Shown here one piece after another: positions 25,723 to 34,038 of a DNA stretch of 64,000 bases. Each line of letters starts with the position of its first letter. The stretch's first letter is position 1. Origin of the DNA: Tissierellales bacterium. Its GTDB lineage: Bacteria > Bacillota > Clostridia > Tissierellales > Tissierellaceae. The DNA is taken from the NCBI GenBank assembly GCA_030146915.1, contig JASLAT010000034.1:1-64000 (forward strand). Reading direction: 5' to 3'. A model generated the notes under the pieces. It did no database searches, was not told the origin of the DNA, and saw only the letters and a list, made by a program, of their open reading frames with translations. The position numbers were made by a program, and so were the translations under genes.

Positions 25723-26718
25723 ATGAAGGAAAATTTAGTGGAGACTAAAAATGATGAAGTAGCTATACCAGATATGCTAGTAGGATCATCTTCCCCGCAT
25801 ATTAGAACGGAAGAGTCAGTAGAGCGTATAATGCTAGATGTAATTATAGCTTTAGTTCCAGCTATGGTTGGAAGCATCTACTTTTTTGGAATGGCTGCAG
25901 TAAAACTTATATTATTAGCTGTTATATCAGCTGTAGTTTCAGAGGTTTTTATTCAAAAGTTATTTAAAAAAGAAGTTACTATAAAAGATTACAGTGCGGT
26001 TGTAACGGGGATATTATTAGCATTTAACTTACCGGCGAGCGCACCTTGGTATTTACCAGTATTTGGGTCTGTTTTTGCAATTATAGTAGTTAAACAATTG
26101 TTTGGTGGAATAGGACAAAACTTTATGAATCCAGCTTTAGCGGGTAGAGCAGCTTTAATGGCATCATGGCCATCATTAATGACTAACTTCCCAGCACCAG
26201 GTGAAGCCATAGATGCAGTAACATCAGCAACACCGTTAGTAATATTAGATAGTGGAAACGCTATTTCAGAAATAATTACTGAATTACCTAGTTTAAAAGA
26301 TATGTTTTTAGGAAATATGGCAGGAACTATAGGGGAAACATCAGCATTATTACTTTTAATAGGTGCAGCATATTTAATATATAGAGGTGTAATAGATTGG
26401 AAAGTACCTATAGTTTACATAGGAACAACAGCAATTGTTTTAGCTATACTAGGTGTTGATTTTGGATTACTACCATATCATCTGTTAAGTGGAGGGCTTA
26501 TTTTAGGAGCTTTCTTTATGGCAACAGATTATGTCTCAATACCTGTGACTCCTTTAGGTAGAGTAGTGTTTGCTGTAGGAGCAGGTTTTTTAACTGCAAT
26601 AATAAGAGTTCATGGTGGATATCCTGAAGGTGTATCATATTCTATAATACTTATGAATGTGGCTACTCCAATAATAGAAATGTTTACATCACCAAAAGTA
26701 TTCGGGAGGGTAGATTAA
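25723..26718 (+). CDS. rnfD: Rnf complex subunit RnfD
   Basis: A 331-aa membrane subunit with about nine hydrophobic helices. FMN is expected to be covalently attached to the threonine in DAVTSATPL, the site modified by ApbE. Other family segments are GGIGQNFMNPALAGRAALMASWP and GGLILGAFFMATDYVSIPVTP. It conducts electrons and probably ions through the membrane. The AGGAGG site is 17 bp into the gap after rnfC. Confidence 0.96.
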   Translation: MKENLVETKNDEVAIPDMLVGSSSPHIRTEESVERIMLDVIIALVPAMVGSIYFFGMAAVKLILLAVISAVVSEVFIQKLFKKEVTIKDYSAVVTGILLAFNLPASAPWYLPVFGSVFAIIVVKQLFGGIGQNFMNPALAGRAALMASWPSLMTNFPAPGEAIDAVTSATPLVILDSGNAISEIITELPSLKDMFLGNMAGTIGETSALLLLIGAAYLIYRGVIDWKVPIVYIGTTAIVLAILGVDFGLLPYHLLSGGLILGAFFMATDYVSIPVTPLGRVVFAVGAGFLTAIIRVHGGYPEGVSYSIILMNVATPIIEMFTSPKVFGRVD

Positions 26719-26719
26719 T

Positions 26720-27265
26720 ATGAATAAGACTTTAAGATTAGGACTAACACTTCTTGTAATTTCAGTAGTAGCAGCTTCGATATTGGCTTTTTCAAATGAT
26801 GCTACTAAAGAAAAAATAGCAGAAATTGAACTACAAATGACTCAAGATGCTCTTTCAGGAATTTTTGGTGAAATTGAAAATTATGAACCTATAGAAGGAT
26901 CAGATTTTGAAAAAATGCAAGAAGAGGATCCAGAAATAATAGAAGTATATAAAATTCTTGAATCAGATGACGTCAAAGGTTATTCAATTACGACAGCTTC
27001 AAATGGATTTGATGGACCTATAGAAATAATGGTAGGTGTAGATTCAGAGGGAGATATATTAGGTGTTAGGTTATTAAAGCATACAGAGACAGCAGGAATA
27101 GGTTCAAAGGCAGCAGAGCCAGAATTTACAGAGAAGTTTGAAGGAAAAGAAACATCAGAAGAAATAGAAGTTGAGACTATTTCAGGAGCAACTACTACAA
27201 GTGTTGCTGTAATAAAAGGTGTAAATAAAGCTAGAGAAACGTATGTAAATTTTTTAGCAAATTAA
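26720..27265 (+). CDS. rnfG: Rnf complex subunit RnfG
   Basis: A 181-aa protein with one N-terminal membrane helix and an extracytoplasmic FMN-binding domain. The covalent flavin threonine lies in ETISGATTTSVAVIKGV, the ApbE target motif. GVRLLKHTETAGIGSKA is also typical. The ATG is one base after the rnfD stop with GGGAGGG upstream. Confidence 0.96.
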   Translation: MNKTLRLGLTLLVISVVAASILAFSNDATKEKIAEIELQMTQDALSGIFGEIENYEPIEGSDFEKMQEEDPEIIEVYKILESDDVKGYSITTASNGFDGPIEIMVGVDSEGDILGVRLLKHTETAGIGSKAAEPEFTEKFEGKETSEEIEVETISGATTTSVAVIKGVNKARETYVNFLAN

Positions 27266-27281
27266 TTTTGGAGGTGTAGAT

Positions 27282-27881
27282 ATGAAATTAACAGAGATAT
27301 TGAAGAACGGTATAATTAGAGATAACCCAATATTTGTTCAGCTTATAGGTATGTGTTCAGTACTAGCAGTAACTACAAGTGTTCAAAATAGTTTGGCTAT
27401 GGGGATGGCTGTAACAGCTGTACTTATGGGATCAAACTTAGTAGTTTCATTGTTGAAGAATGTCATACCAGATGAAATAAGAATTCCAGCATTCGTAGTT
27501 GTAATAGCAACGTTTGTTACTGTAATAGAGATGTTTATGAAAGCTTATGCTCAGCCAATATATCAATCACTAGGTATATTCTTGCCATTAATTGTAGTAA
27601 ACTGTGTTATTTTAGCAAGGGCAGAATCATTTGCATTTAAAAATCCAGTGTTACCTTCTGTAGTGGATGGTTTAGCAGTAGGATTGGGATATACTTTAGC
27701 GGTATTTATTTTAGGGTCAATAAGAGAGTTATTTGGAACAGGTACATTTTTTGGATTTCAAGTATTTGGAGATTGGTATGATCCTATAGGTATTTTTGTA
27801 ATGCCGGCAGGTGCATTTATAGTATTAGGTATTTTGATCGGTATATTTAATGCAGCTAGAAAAAAAACAAATAACAACTAA
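27282..27881 (+). CDS. rnfE: Rnf complex subunit RnfE
   Basis: A 199-aa integral membrane protein with about six helices, homologous to RnfE/NqrD. Conserved segments are IRDNPIFVQLIGMCSVLAVTT and CVILARAESFAFKNPV. With RnfA it forms the pseudo-symmetric pair that binds an intramembrane 2Fe-2S cluster through conserved cysteines (MCS and NCV here) and contributes to ion transport. Confidence 0.96.
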   Translation: MKLTEILKNGIIRDNPIFVQLIGMCSVLAVTTSVQNSLAMGMAVTAVLMGSNLVVSLLKNVIPDEIRIPAFVVVIATFVTVIEMFMKAYAQPIYQSLGIFLPLIVVNCVILARAESFAFKNPVLPSVVDGLAVGLGYTLAVFILGSIRELFGTGTFFGFQVFGDWYDPIGIFVMPAGAFIVLGILIGIFNAARKKTNNN

Positions 27882-27893
27882 GGAGGTAGAAAA

Positions 27894-28463
27894 ATGGGAT
27901 TAGTAAAGATATTAATTAGTACAATATTCGTAAATAACTATATATTTGCTAGGTTTTTAGGAATCTGTCCATTTCTAGGTGTTTCGAATAAAATGGAAAC
28001 ATCAGTAGGTATGGGTGCAGCTGTTACATTCGTTGTAACATTATCATCAATAATAACATATTTTATACAAATGCTTTTAGATAAGTTTCAAATAGAGTAC
28101 TTACAAACTATAGTTTTTATTTTAGTAATAGCAGCATTAGTGCAGTTTGTAGAAGTTGCTATGAAAAAAATGAGTCCAAATTTATATAACTCATTAGGAG
28201 TTTATCTACCACTTATAACAACAAACTGTGTAGTATTAGGGGTAGCAATATTAAATATTCAAGAAAAATATACATTAATACAAACTATAGTAAATGCCAT
28301 AGGTGCTTCAGCAGGATTTACTTTAGCGCTTGTACTTATAGCTGGAATTAGAGAAAAATTAGAAATAGCAGATGTGCCAGAATCATTAGCTGGTTTTCCA
28401 ATAGCTTTAATATCAGCAGGATTAATGTCAATAGCATTCTTAGGATTTAGTGGACTTGTATAG
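27894..28463 (+). CDS. rnfA: Rnf complex subunit RnfA
   Basis: A 189-aa integral membrane protein homologous to RnfA/NqrE, with about six helices. It opens with VNNYIFARFLGICPFLGVS, and TNCVVLGVA follows later; the GICPFLG and TTNCVVLG cysteines match the 2Fe-2S ligands it shares with RnfE. It starts 12 bp after rnfE with AAGGAGG. Confidence 0.97.
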   Translation: MGLVKILISTIFVNNYIFARFLGICPFLGVSNKMETSVGMGAAVTFVVTLSSIITYFIQMLLDKFQIEYLQTIVFILVIAALVQFVEVAMKKMSPNLYNSLGVYLPLITTNCVVLGVAILNIQEKYTLIQTIVNAIGASAGFTLALVLIAGIREKLEIADVPESLAGFPIALISAGLMSIAFLGFSGLV

Positions 28464-28474
28464 GAGGGGTGAAT

Positions 28475-29305
28475 ATGAATAGTTTTATATATCCAATAAT
28501 AGTATTGGGAGGATTAGGATTTCTATTTGCTGTACTTCTATCTATAGCATCAGATGTATTTGCAGTTGAGATAGATCCGAAAGAAGAAGCGGTATTAGCA
28601 GCCTTACCAGGTGCAAACTGTGGTGCTTGTGGTTACCCAGGTTGTGGTGGACTAGCTAAAGCTATTGCAAATGGAGAAGCACCTATAAATGCTTGTAGTG
28701 TAGGTGGTGCAGAATCAGCGGAAAAGATAGCTGAAATCATGGGTGGAGACGCTGGAGATATGGAAAAACAAGTAGCAGTTGTTTTATGTCAGGGAGACTG
28801 TGAGAAGGCATCTAATAAGTACATATTCCAAGGAATAAATGATTGTAGAACACAATCTTATGTTCAAGGTGGAAGTAAAGCTTGTAGTTATGGATGTTTA
28901 GGATGTGGAACTTGTAAGGATGTTTGTGAGTTCGGAGCTATAGAAATAATTGATGGAATTGCAGTTATAGATAAGGAAAAATGTGTATCTTGTGGTAAAT
29001 GTATAGAGGCATGTCCAAAAAATTTAATAGAATTTGTACCTTACTCACAAGAGTATATAGTAAAGTGTAAGAGCCAAGATAAGGGAAAAGAAGTAAGATC
29101 ATACTGCTCTACAGGCTGTATTGGTTGTCAATTATGTGTTAAAAATTGTCCTAAAGAGGCGATTACTTTTGAAAATAATTTGGCTAAAATTGATTATGAC
29201 AAATGTATAAACTGTAGTATATGTGCAGGAAAATGTCCTACTAAGGCAATTTTCCCAGGAATGACTAAAAAAGAACAGAGAGAATTAGAACAACAATCTA
29301 AATAA
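28475..29305 (+). CDS. rnfB: Rnf complex subunit RnfB (ferredoxin-oxidising)
   Basis: A 276-aa subunit that takes electrons from reduced ferredoxin. It has an N-terminal membrane anchor, then an iron-sulfur domain with NCGACGYPGCGG and ACSVGG, then four CxxCxxCxxxC sets (CLGCGTCKDVC, CVSCGKCIEAC, CIGCQLCVKNC, CINCSICAGKC), so several 4Fe-4S clusters. ATG 28475 follows GGAGGGG by five bases; a GTG at 28469 overlaps that site. Last gene of the operon before a strong terminator. Confidence 0.97.
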   Translation: MNSFIYPIIVLGGLGFLFAVLLSIASDVFAVEIDPKEEAVLAALPGANCGACGYPGCGGLAKAIANGEAPINACSVGGAESAEKIAEIMGGDAGDMEKQVAVVLCQGDCEKASNKYIFQGINDCRTQSYVQGGSKACSYGCLGCGTCKDVCEFGAIEIIDGIAVIDKEKCVSCGKCIEACPKNLIEFVPYSQEYIVKCKSQDKGKEVRSYCSTGCIGCQLCVKNCPKEAITFENNLAKIDYDKCINCSICAGKCPTKAIFPGMTKKEQRELEQQSK

Positions 29306-29335
29306 AAAATGAGCCTAAATAGGCTCATTTTTTTT
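29304..29335 (+). terminator. Terminator of rnfCDGEAB
   Basis: AAATGAGCC pairs with GGCTCATTT around TAAATA, followed by T8 (29328-29335). Its A-rich left flank also gives it some strength on minus. Confidence 0.9.
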
Positions 29336-29352
29336 ATGTCTCTTTGCTTGTT

Positions 29353-29381
29353 TTTACATAATATTGATGATAAACTATAAT
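29353..29381 (+). promoter_or_regulatory. Promoter of the NusG_II-maf-mre-min run
   Basis: TTTACA (29353-29358), 17-bp spacer, TATAAT (29376-29381). Eleven of twelve consensus bases match, one of the best sigma-A promoters in the window. It lies 32 bp before the ATG at 29413. No clear terminator is seen for the next 12 kb. Confidence 0.7.
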
Positions 29382-29412
29382 TGTATAAATAAATATATTT
29401 GTAAGGAGAAAA

Positions 29413-29793
29413 ATGATTACTAGAGGAGATAAATTACTGATTTTACTCATAATATTAATAAGTATTTTTTCTTTGTATATGATAAAAAACAACAGACTAT
29501 ATTATGAGCAAAAGACAGTTGTAATTAAAGTAGATGGAGAAATCTATGACACTATAGATATTGTTAAGGGTATGATACCTGTCAATGTAAAAGTAAATAG
29601 TCAATTTGGATATAATCTAGTTAATATTGATGAATCTGGAGTGAGGGTTTTAGAAGCTTCATGCAAGGATAAAATTGATGTAAAACAAGGAGATATATCT
29701 AATGTAGGAGAAATAATAGTTTGCCTACCGAATAGAGTGACGATAGAAATTGTGGGAAATAGTGATTTACAGTTAGACGGAGTTAGTGGGTAG
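29413..29793 (+). CDS. NusG domain II-containing protein
   Basis: A 126-aa protein with an N-terminal membrane helix (residues 7-25) and an extracytoplasmic beta-rich NusG_II domain: VVIKVDGEIYDTIDI, then GVRVLEASCKDKID and VCLPNRVTIEI. It is not the transcription factor NusG. In anaerobic Firmicutes this small protein often precedes a Gx transporter and lies near rnf or apbE genes, as here. Its function is unproven. AAGGAG precedes the ATG. Confidence 0.87.
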   Translation: MITRGDKLLILLIILISIFSLYMIKNNRLYYEQKTVVIKVDGEIYDTIDIVKGMIPVNVKVNSQFGYNLVNIDESGVRVLEASCKDKIDVKQGDISNVGEIIVCLPNRVTIEIVGNSDLQLDGVSG

Positions 29794-29801
29794 GTGATTG
29801 C

Positions 29802-30326
29802 TTGAATGATTTAAGAGAAATGTTATATTTATCACTTTTAGTGGCCTCAGCATTAATTTTATCTATAGTAGAGAGTTTACTACCATCGTTAAGTATGATA
29901 CCCATGGCAAAGTTAGGATTAGCAAATATAGTAATATTAGTAACTATAGTTTGTTTTGGATTTAATAATGCCCTTTGGGTCTCTATATTAAAAAGTATTA
30001 TTTTAATTTTAGTTACTGGTAATTTAATAAGTTTTTTATATAGTTTACCAGCTGGAATATTTAGCTGTATAGCTATGAATTATGTATATAAACAATTTAG
30101 TATAAAATATAAAGTATTTAGCCTTGTAGGTGTTAGTATAATAGGAGCATTAATTCATAATATTACTCAAATTATTGTAGCAAGTTTAGTTTTAAATAGT
30201 AAACAAATATATATGTATCTTCCGATGATGTGGCTTATGTCAATAGCGACAGGTTATTTTATCGGATTAGCCAGCACTTTTACTTCTGAGAAGTTAATAA
30301 AAATAGTAAATAGTAGAGAGGGATAA
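29802..30326 (+). CDS. Gx transporter family membrane protein
   Basis: A 174-aa protein with about five membrane helices. SMIPMAKLGLANIVIL and the LPAGIFSCIAM segment match the family once named heptaprenyl diphosphate synthase component I and now called Gx transporter. The fold resembles ECF-type S components, suggesting small-molecule uptake. The substrate is unknown. It starts with TTG, AGGTGATT upstream, eight bases after the NusG_II gene, and the pair is a frequent combination. Confidence 0.85.
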   Translation: MNDLREMLYLSLLVASALILSIVESLLPSLSMIPMAKLGLANIVILVTIVCFGFNNALWVSILKSIILILVTGNLISFLYSLPAGIFSCIAMNYVYKQFSIKYKVFSLVGVSIIGALIHNITQIIVASLVLNSKQIYMYLPMMWLMSIATGYFIGLASTFTSEKLIKIVNSREG

Positions 30327-30331
30327 AAAAA

Positions 30332-30910
30332 ATGACTATTGTTCTAGCATCATCATCTCCTAGACGAGAGGAGATAGGTAAAAAATATGGTCTAAATCCA
30401 ATTATAATATCACCAAACCTTGTAGAAAATCATAGGGATTATGAAGACCCTTATTCAACATCTATGTCTTTAGCCTTTCAAAAAGCTTATTCTGTAGCAA
30501 AATATTTAAAGGGTAACGAAATTGTAATAGCATTTGATACATTAATTTACTTTAAGGGAAAAAAGCTAGGAAAACCCATTAATAAAGAGGAGGCATTGTC
30601 GACATTGCTTAGTTTAAATAATAATCAGCATAGTGTAATTACAGGGTTTTGTATATTACAGCTTAATAAAAATAAAAAAATTGTTGACTTTGTTAAAACT
30701 GATGTTGTGTTTAAAAACAATAATAAGGATAAATTAATTAGATATGTTGATAGTGGAGAGCCATTAGATAAGGCAGGTTCGTATGGCATACAAGGTTATG
30801 GTCAATTATTAGTAGAAAGCATTCAAGGGTCCTACTTAAATGTAGTAGGCTTTCCTATAGAAAAAATATCTGATATATTAGAAAACCTCTTTGGTTATAT
30901 GGTGTTTTAA
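30332..30910 (+). CDS. maf: Maf family nucleotide pyrophosphatase
   Basis: A 192-aa Maf/HAM1-like enzyme that hydrolyses dTTP/UTP or modified nucleotides to monophosphates. The N-terminal ASSSPRREEIGKKYG is the Maf signature, with VIAFDTLIYFKGKKLGKP and EPLDKAGSYGIQGYG supplying catalytic acids and lysine. Maf in Bacillus is linked to septum formation and lies in this same place upstream of radC-mreB. The gene begins five bases after the Gx gene. Confidence 0.93.
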   Translation: MTIVLASSSPRREEIGKKYGLNPIIISPNLVENHRDYEDPYSTSMSLAFQKAYSVAKYLKGNEIVIAFDTLIYFKGKKLGKPINKEEALSTLLSLNNNQHSVITGFCILQLNKNKKIVDFVKTDVVFKNNNKDKLIRYVDSGEPLDKAGSYGIQGYGQLLVESIQGSYLNVVGFPIEKISDILENLFGYMVF

Positions 30911-30929
30911 ATAAAATAGGAGGTAGGCT

Positions 30930-31625
30930 ATGAGTGGAGAAGAAAACAAGTTAAAAAAGGATTTAGATCCAAAAGAAAAAATTTTACAATTTGGTGTAGA
31001 AAGGTTATCAGAAGCTGAATTGATAGCTGTAATACTAGTTAATGGAACAAAAAATCATACTGCTTTAGAAATAGGTTATGAGGTTTTAAATTTGTGTAAG
31101 GCAGGATTGCCAGTTTTATTTGAGCTGGAAGCGGAGGAGCTTATGGAAATACCTGGAATAGGTAAATCAAAAGCATGTCAAATTCTTGCTTCTATAGAGC
31201 TTTATAAAAGAGCAATGTATTATAAAAATATAGATAAAATACAAATCAAAAGCCCATATAGTGTGGTTAAGTTAGTTTATGAAGATATGTCTACCTTATG
31301 TAAAGAACACTTTAAGGTAGTATTATTGGATGTACAAAATCAAATCAAGGCGATTGAAACAGTTTCTGTAGGAACTATAAATCAGGCAGTAGTGTCTCCT
31401 ATAGATGTTTTTGGAGCAGCCCTTAGAAGATCTTGTAAGTCCATAATTTTATTACATAATCATCCTAGTGGTGTACCAAATCCAAGTGATGAGGATATCA
31501 GACTAACAAAAAGATTAATGAAATGTGCTTTTGAATTAGATATGAGAATATTAGATCACATAATTATAGGATCAAACTATAATTATTATAGTTTCCTAGA
31601 GAATGGTAGAATTAAGTTTAAATAG
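30930..31625 (+). CDS. radC: RadC/JAB-domain protein
   Basis: A 231-aa protein with N-terminal helix-hairpin-helix ([16 protein letters not shown]) and a C-terminal MPN/JAB metalloprotease-like domain whose zinc motif is [14 protein letters not shown]. The old DNA-repair name is not well supported; many members are annotated RadC or YsxA. It sits in the classical maf-radC-mreB order. AGGAGG lies before the ATG. Confidence 0.93.
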   Translation: MSGEENKLKKDLDPKEKILQFGVERLSEAELIAVILVNGTKNHTALEIGYEVLNLCKAGLPVLFELEAEELMEIPGIGKSKACQILASIELYKRAMYYKNIDKIQIKSPYSVVKLVYEDMSTLCKEHFKVVLLDVQNQIKAIETVSVGTINQAVVSPIDVFGAALRRSCKSIILLHNHPSGVPNPSDEDIRLTKRLMKCAFELDMRILDHIIIGSNYNYYSFLENGRIKFK

Positions 31626-31635
31626 GAGGAAAAAA

Positions 31636-32661
31636 ATGTCATTATTTAGTGGTTTTGCAAAAAATATGGGGATAGATTTAGGTACAGCAAATACTTTAGT
31701 ATATATAGAAGGACAAGGTATCGTTGCTAGAGAACCTTCAGTGGTGGCTAGGGAGACCACCACTGGAAAAATTCTAGCTGTAGGAGAAGAAGCCAAAAAC
31801 ATGATAGGAAGGACACCGGGTAATATAGTTGCTATAAGACCGCTGAAAGATGGAGTTATAGCTGATTTTGATGTTACAAAAGATATGCTTAAATATTTCA
31901 TTGGAAAAGCATCAAAAGGTAAAACTTTTTTTCAGCCTAGAGTAGTAGTTTGTGTTCCAAGTGGTGTAACAGAAGTTGAGAAAAGAGCTGTAGAGGAAGC
32001 AGCTGTACATGGTGGAGCTAGAGAAGCCTATTTAATAGAAGAACCAATGGCTGCTGCAATAGGCGCGGGATTACCTGTTCAAGAAGCAACAGGTAGCATG
32101 ATTGTTGATATAGGTGGTGGTACTACAGAAGTAGCAGTAGTATCATTGGGTGGTATAGTTACTTCCATATCAATAAGAGTTGGTGGCGATGAGTTAGATG
32201 AGTCAATAGTTAATTTTATAAAAAAGCAATATAGCTTATTAATTGGTGAAAGAACAGCTGAAGAGATAAAAATAAATATAGGTTCAGCTTATTCAAATAC
32301 AGATAATAAAAGTATGGATATAAGAGGTAGAGACATGATAAGTGGTTTACCAAAAACTATATCTATTACATCTAAGGAAATATATGAAGCTATGAAAGAA
32401 CCTATAGGAAGTATAGTTGAAGCAATTAAATCTACTTTAGAAAAAACACCACCAGAATTAGCCTCAGATATAATGGAGCAAGGTATAATGTTAACTGGTG
32501 GAGGTGCATTATTGAATGGTATAGATAATCTTATAAAAGAAGAAACTGGAATTGAAGTTAATATAGCAGAGGAAGCATTAGATTGTGTAGCCATAGGTAC
32601 AGGCAGAGCCTTAGATAATATTGATATATTAAGGAGAACTTACACTAAAACTAGAAGATAA
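31636..32661 (+). CDS. mreB: Rod-shape protein MreB (actin homologue)
   Basis: A 341-aa bacterial actin that organises lateral-wall synthesis under the membrane. Phosphate 1 motif [13 protein letters not shown], phosphate 2 [15 protein letters not shown] and adenosine motif [10 protein letters not shown] are all present. ATG 31636 is chosen because AGGAGG is six bases upstream; the open frame reaches back into radC to 31603. First gene of mreBCD, indicating a rod-shaped cell. Confidence 0.97.
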   Translation: MSLFSGFAKNMGIDLGTANTLVYIEGQGIVAREPSVVARETTTGKILAVGEEAKNMIGRTPGNIVAIRPLKDGVIADFDVTKDMLKYFIGKASKGKTFFQPRVVVCVPSGVTEVEKRAVEEAAVHGGAREAYLIEEPMAAAIGAGLPVQEATGSMIVDIGGGTTEVAVVSLGGIVTSISIRVGGDELDESIVNFIKKQYSLLIGERTAEEIKINIGSAYSNTDNKSMDIRGRDMISGLPKTISITSKEIYEAMKEPIGSIVEAIKSTLEKTPPELASDIMEQGIMLTGGGALLNGIDNLIKEETGIEVNIAEEALDCVAIGTGRALDNIDILRRTYTKTRR

Positions 32662-32676
32662 TAAAGTGGTGATAGA

Positions 32677-33516
32677 ATGTCTTTTTTTAGACGTAATAAG
32701 GAAAAAATAGTAGTTTTATTTGTGGTAATAGGTTTGATAGTTATTATTTCTTCAACAAAGTCTGGTAGGAAATCATTAAGTAGAATAGAAAATAGTTTAG
32801 GAAATATGCTAACCCCGGGAATGAAAGGACTAAGTAGGGTTAGCAATAGTTTTTCTAATGGTTTCAAAGACTTTAAAAATGTATTTAGTTTAAGAGAAGA
32901 AAATGAAGATTTAAAAAAAGAAATAGCAGTCTTAAGAGAAAAAAACAGAGAGTATGAAAATATAATAGGCCAAACAGAATATTTAAAAGAGCAATATCAA
33001 TTAGAAAAAACTACTAATTATAAGTTGAAGCCAGCTACTGTAATAGCTAAAGAACCTGGAAATTTTTTTGATAGATTTACGATAGATAAAGGATCAAAAG
33101 ATGGTGTAAAAAAGGGGGATATTTTAGTGCAAGCAGTTGCAGTAGAGCAAAATCATGTTATAGAAGGATTAGTAGGAAGAGTTGTGGATGTTGGAGATAA
33201 TTGGTCTAAAGTAATAACTATTGTTGATGAAAATAGTAGGATTTCATTTAAAGTTTTAAGAAGCCAAGATGGTGGAATTGTTCAGGGAGATGTAAATAGT
33301 AAATTAACAGGTTTTTTGTTTGATGATAAGGCAGATATAGTAAAGGGTGATAAGCTTTATACTTCTGGTCTTGGAGGAATATTCAAGAAGAATTTATACA
33401 TTGGGGATGTAGAAGAAGTTATAAATGATGATGAAGATATGATAAAAAATATAAAAATTACACCAGCTATAGATTTTAAAAAAATATATAATCTGTATAT
33501 TTTATCGGAAGATTAG
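32677..33516 (+). CDS. mreC: Rod-shape protein MreC
   Basis: A 279-aa bitopic protein: N-terminal membrane helix (about 11-27), coiled coil (REENEDLKKEIAVLREKNRE, about 75-110), and the extracellular beta-barrel pair (DRFTIDKGSKDGVKKGD, YTSGLGGIFKKNLYIGDV). It links MreB to the wall-synthesis enzymes. GTGGTGA precedes the ATG, 15 bp after mreB. Confidence 0.95.
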   Translation: MSFFRRNKEKIVVLFVVIGLIVIISSTKSGRKSLSRIENSLGNMLTPGMKGLSRVSNSFSNGFKDFKNVFSLREENEDLKKEIAVLREKNREYENIIGQTEYLKEQYQLEKTTNYKLKPATVIAKEPGNFFDRFTIDKGSKDGVKKGDILVQAVAVEQNHVIEGLVGRVVDVGDNWSKVITIVDENSRISFKVLRSQDGGIVQGDVNSKLTGFLFDDKADIVKGDKLYTSGLGGIFKKNLYIGDVEEVINDDEDMIKNIKITPAIDFKKIYNLYILSED

Positions 33517-33525
33517 AGGGATATT

Positions 33526-34026
33526 ATGAATATTGTGGTTTTAATTTTAATAGTTTTGCTTAATTTCCTTATAGAATCTGTGATATTAGTTAGATTACCT
33601 ATATTAGGGATAGTAGCTAATAGTTCAGTTACAGTACTAGCAGCATTACTATTGTTAGGTAAGAAAAATTATGCAAGATATACCGGATTAGCTATGGGAT
33701 TAATTCAAGATATAGTTTTTAGTCCGATAGTAGGGATTAATGCTTTAATTTACTATTTATTGGGTTTAATATTTGAACATACAGATAGGAGGAGCATAAG
33801 AGGAAAGTTTTTTGCTCCTATTTTTTTGAGTATAGTGATGCTTATCCTTTATAATGTTATGTATATAATAATGATGTATTTTACTTCAAACTATATAGAT
33901 GTTGGATATTATATAAAGAACATAGCTTTAATCGAGGCATTGTATACATCAGTAATATCTATCCCTGTATATAAGCTTATATCAAAAATATATAATCCCC
34001 CACAAGATATGTTTGTTAGAGAATAA
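33526..34026 (+). CDS. mreD: Rod-shape protein MreD
   Basis: A 166-aa polytopic membrane protein with about five helices, recognised by position after mreC and by the MGLIQDIVFSPIVGINALIYYLLG segment typical of the family. It completes the MreBCD elongation scaffold. It is followed 12 bp later by the transpeptidase PBP2. Confidence 0.9.
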   Translation: MNIVVLILIVLLNFLIESVILVRLPILGIVANSSVTVLAALLLLGKKNYARYTGLAMGLIQDIVFSPIVGINALIYYLLGLIFEHTDRRSIRGKFFAPIFLSIVMLILYNVMYIIMMYFTSNYIDVGYYIKNIALIEALYTSVISIPVYKLISKIYNPPQDMFVRE

Positions 34027-34038
34027 AGAGGTGGTAGT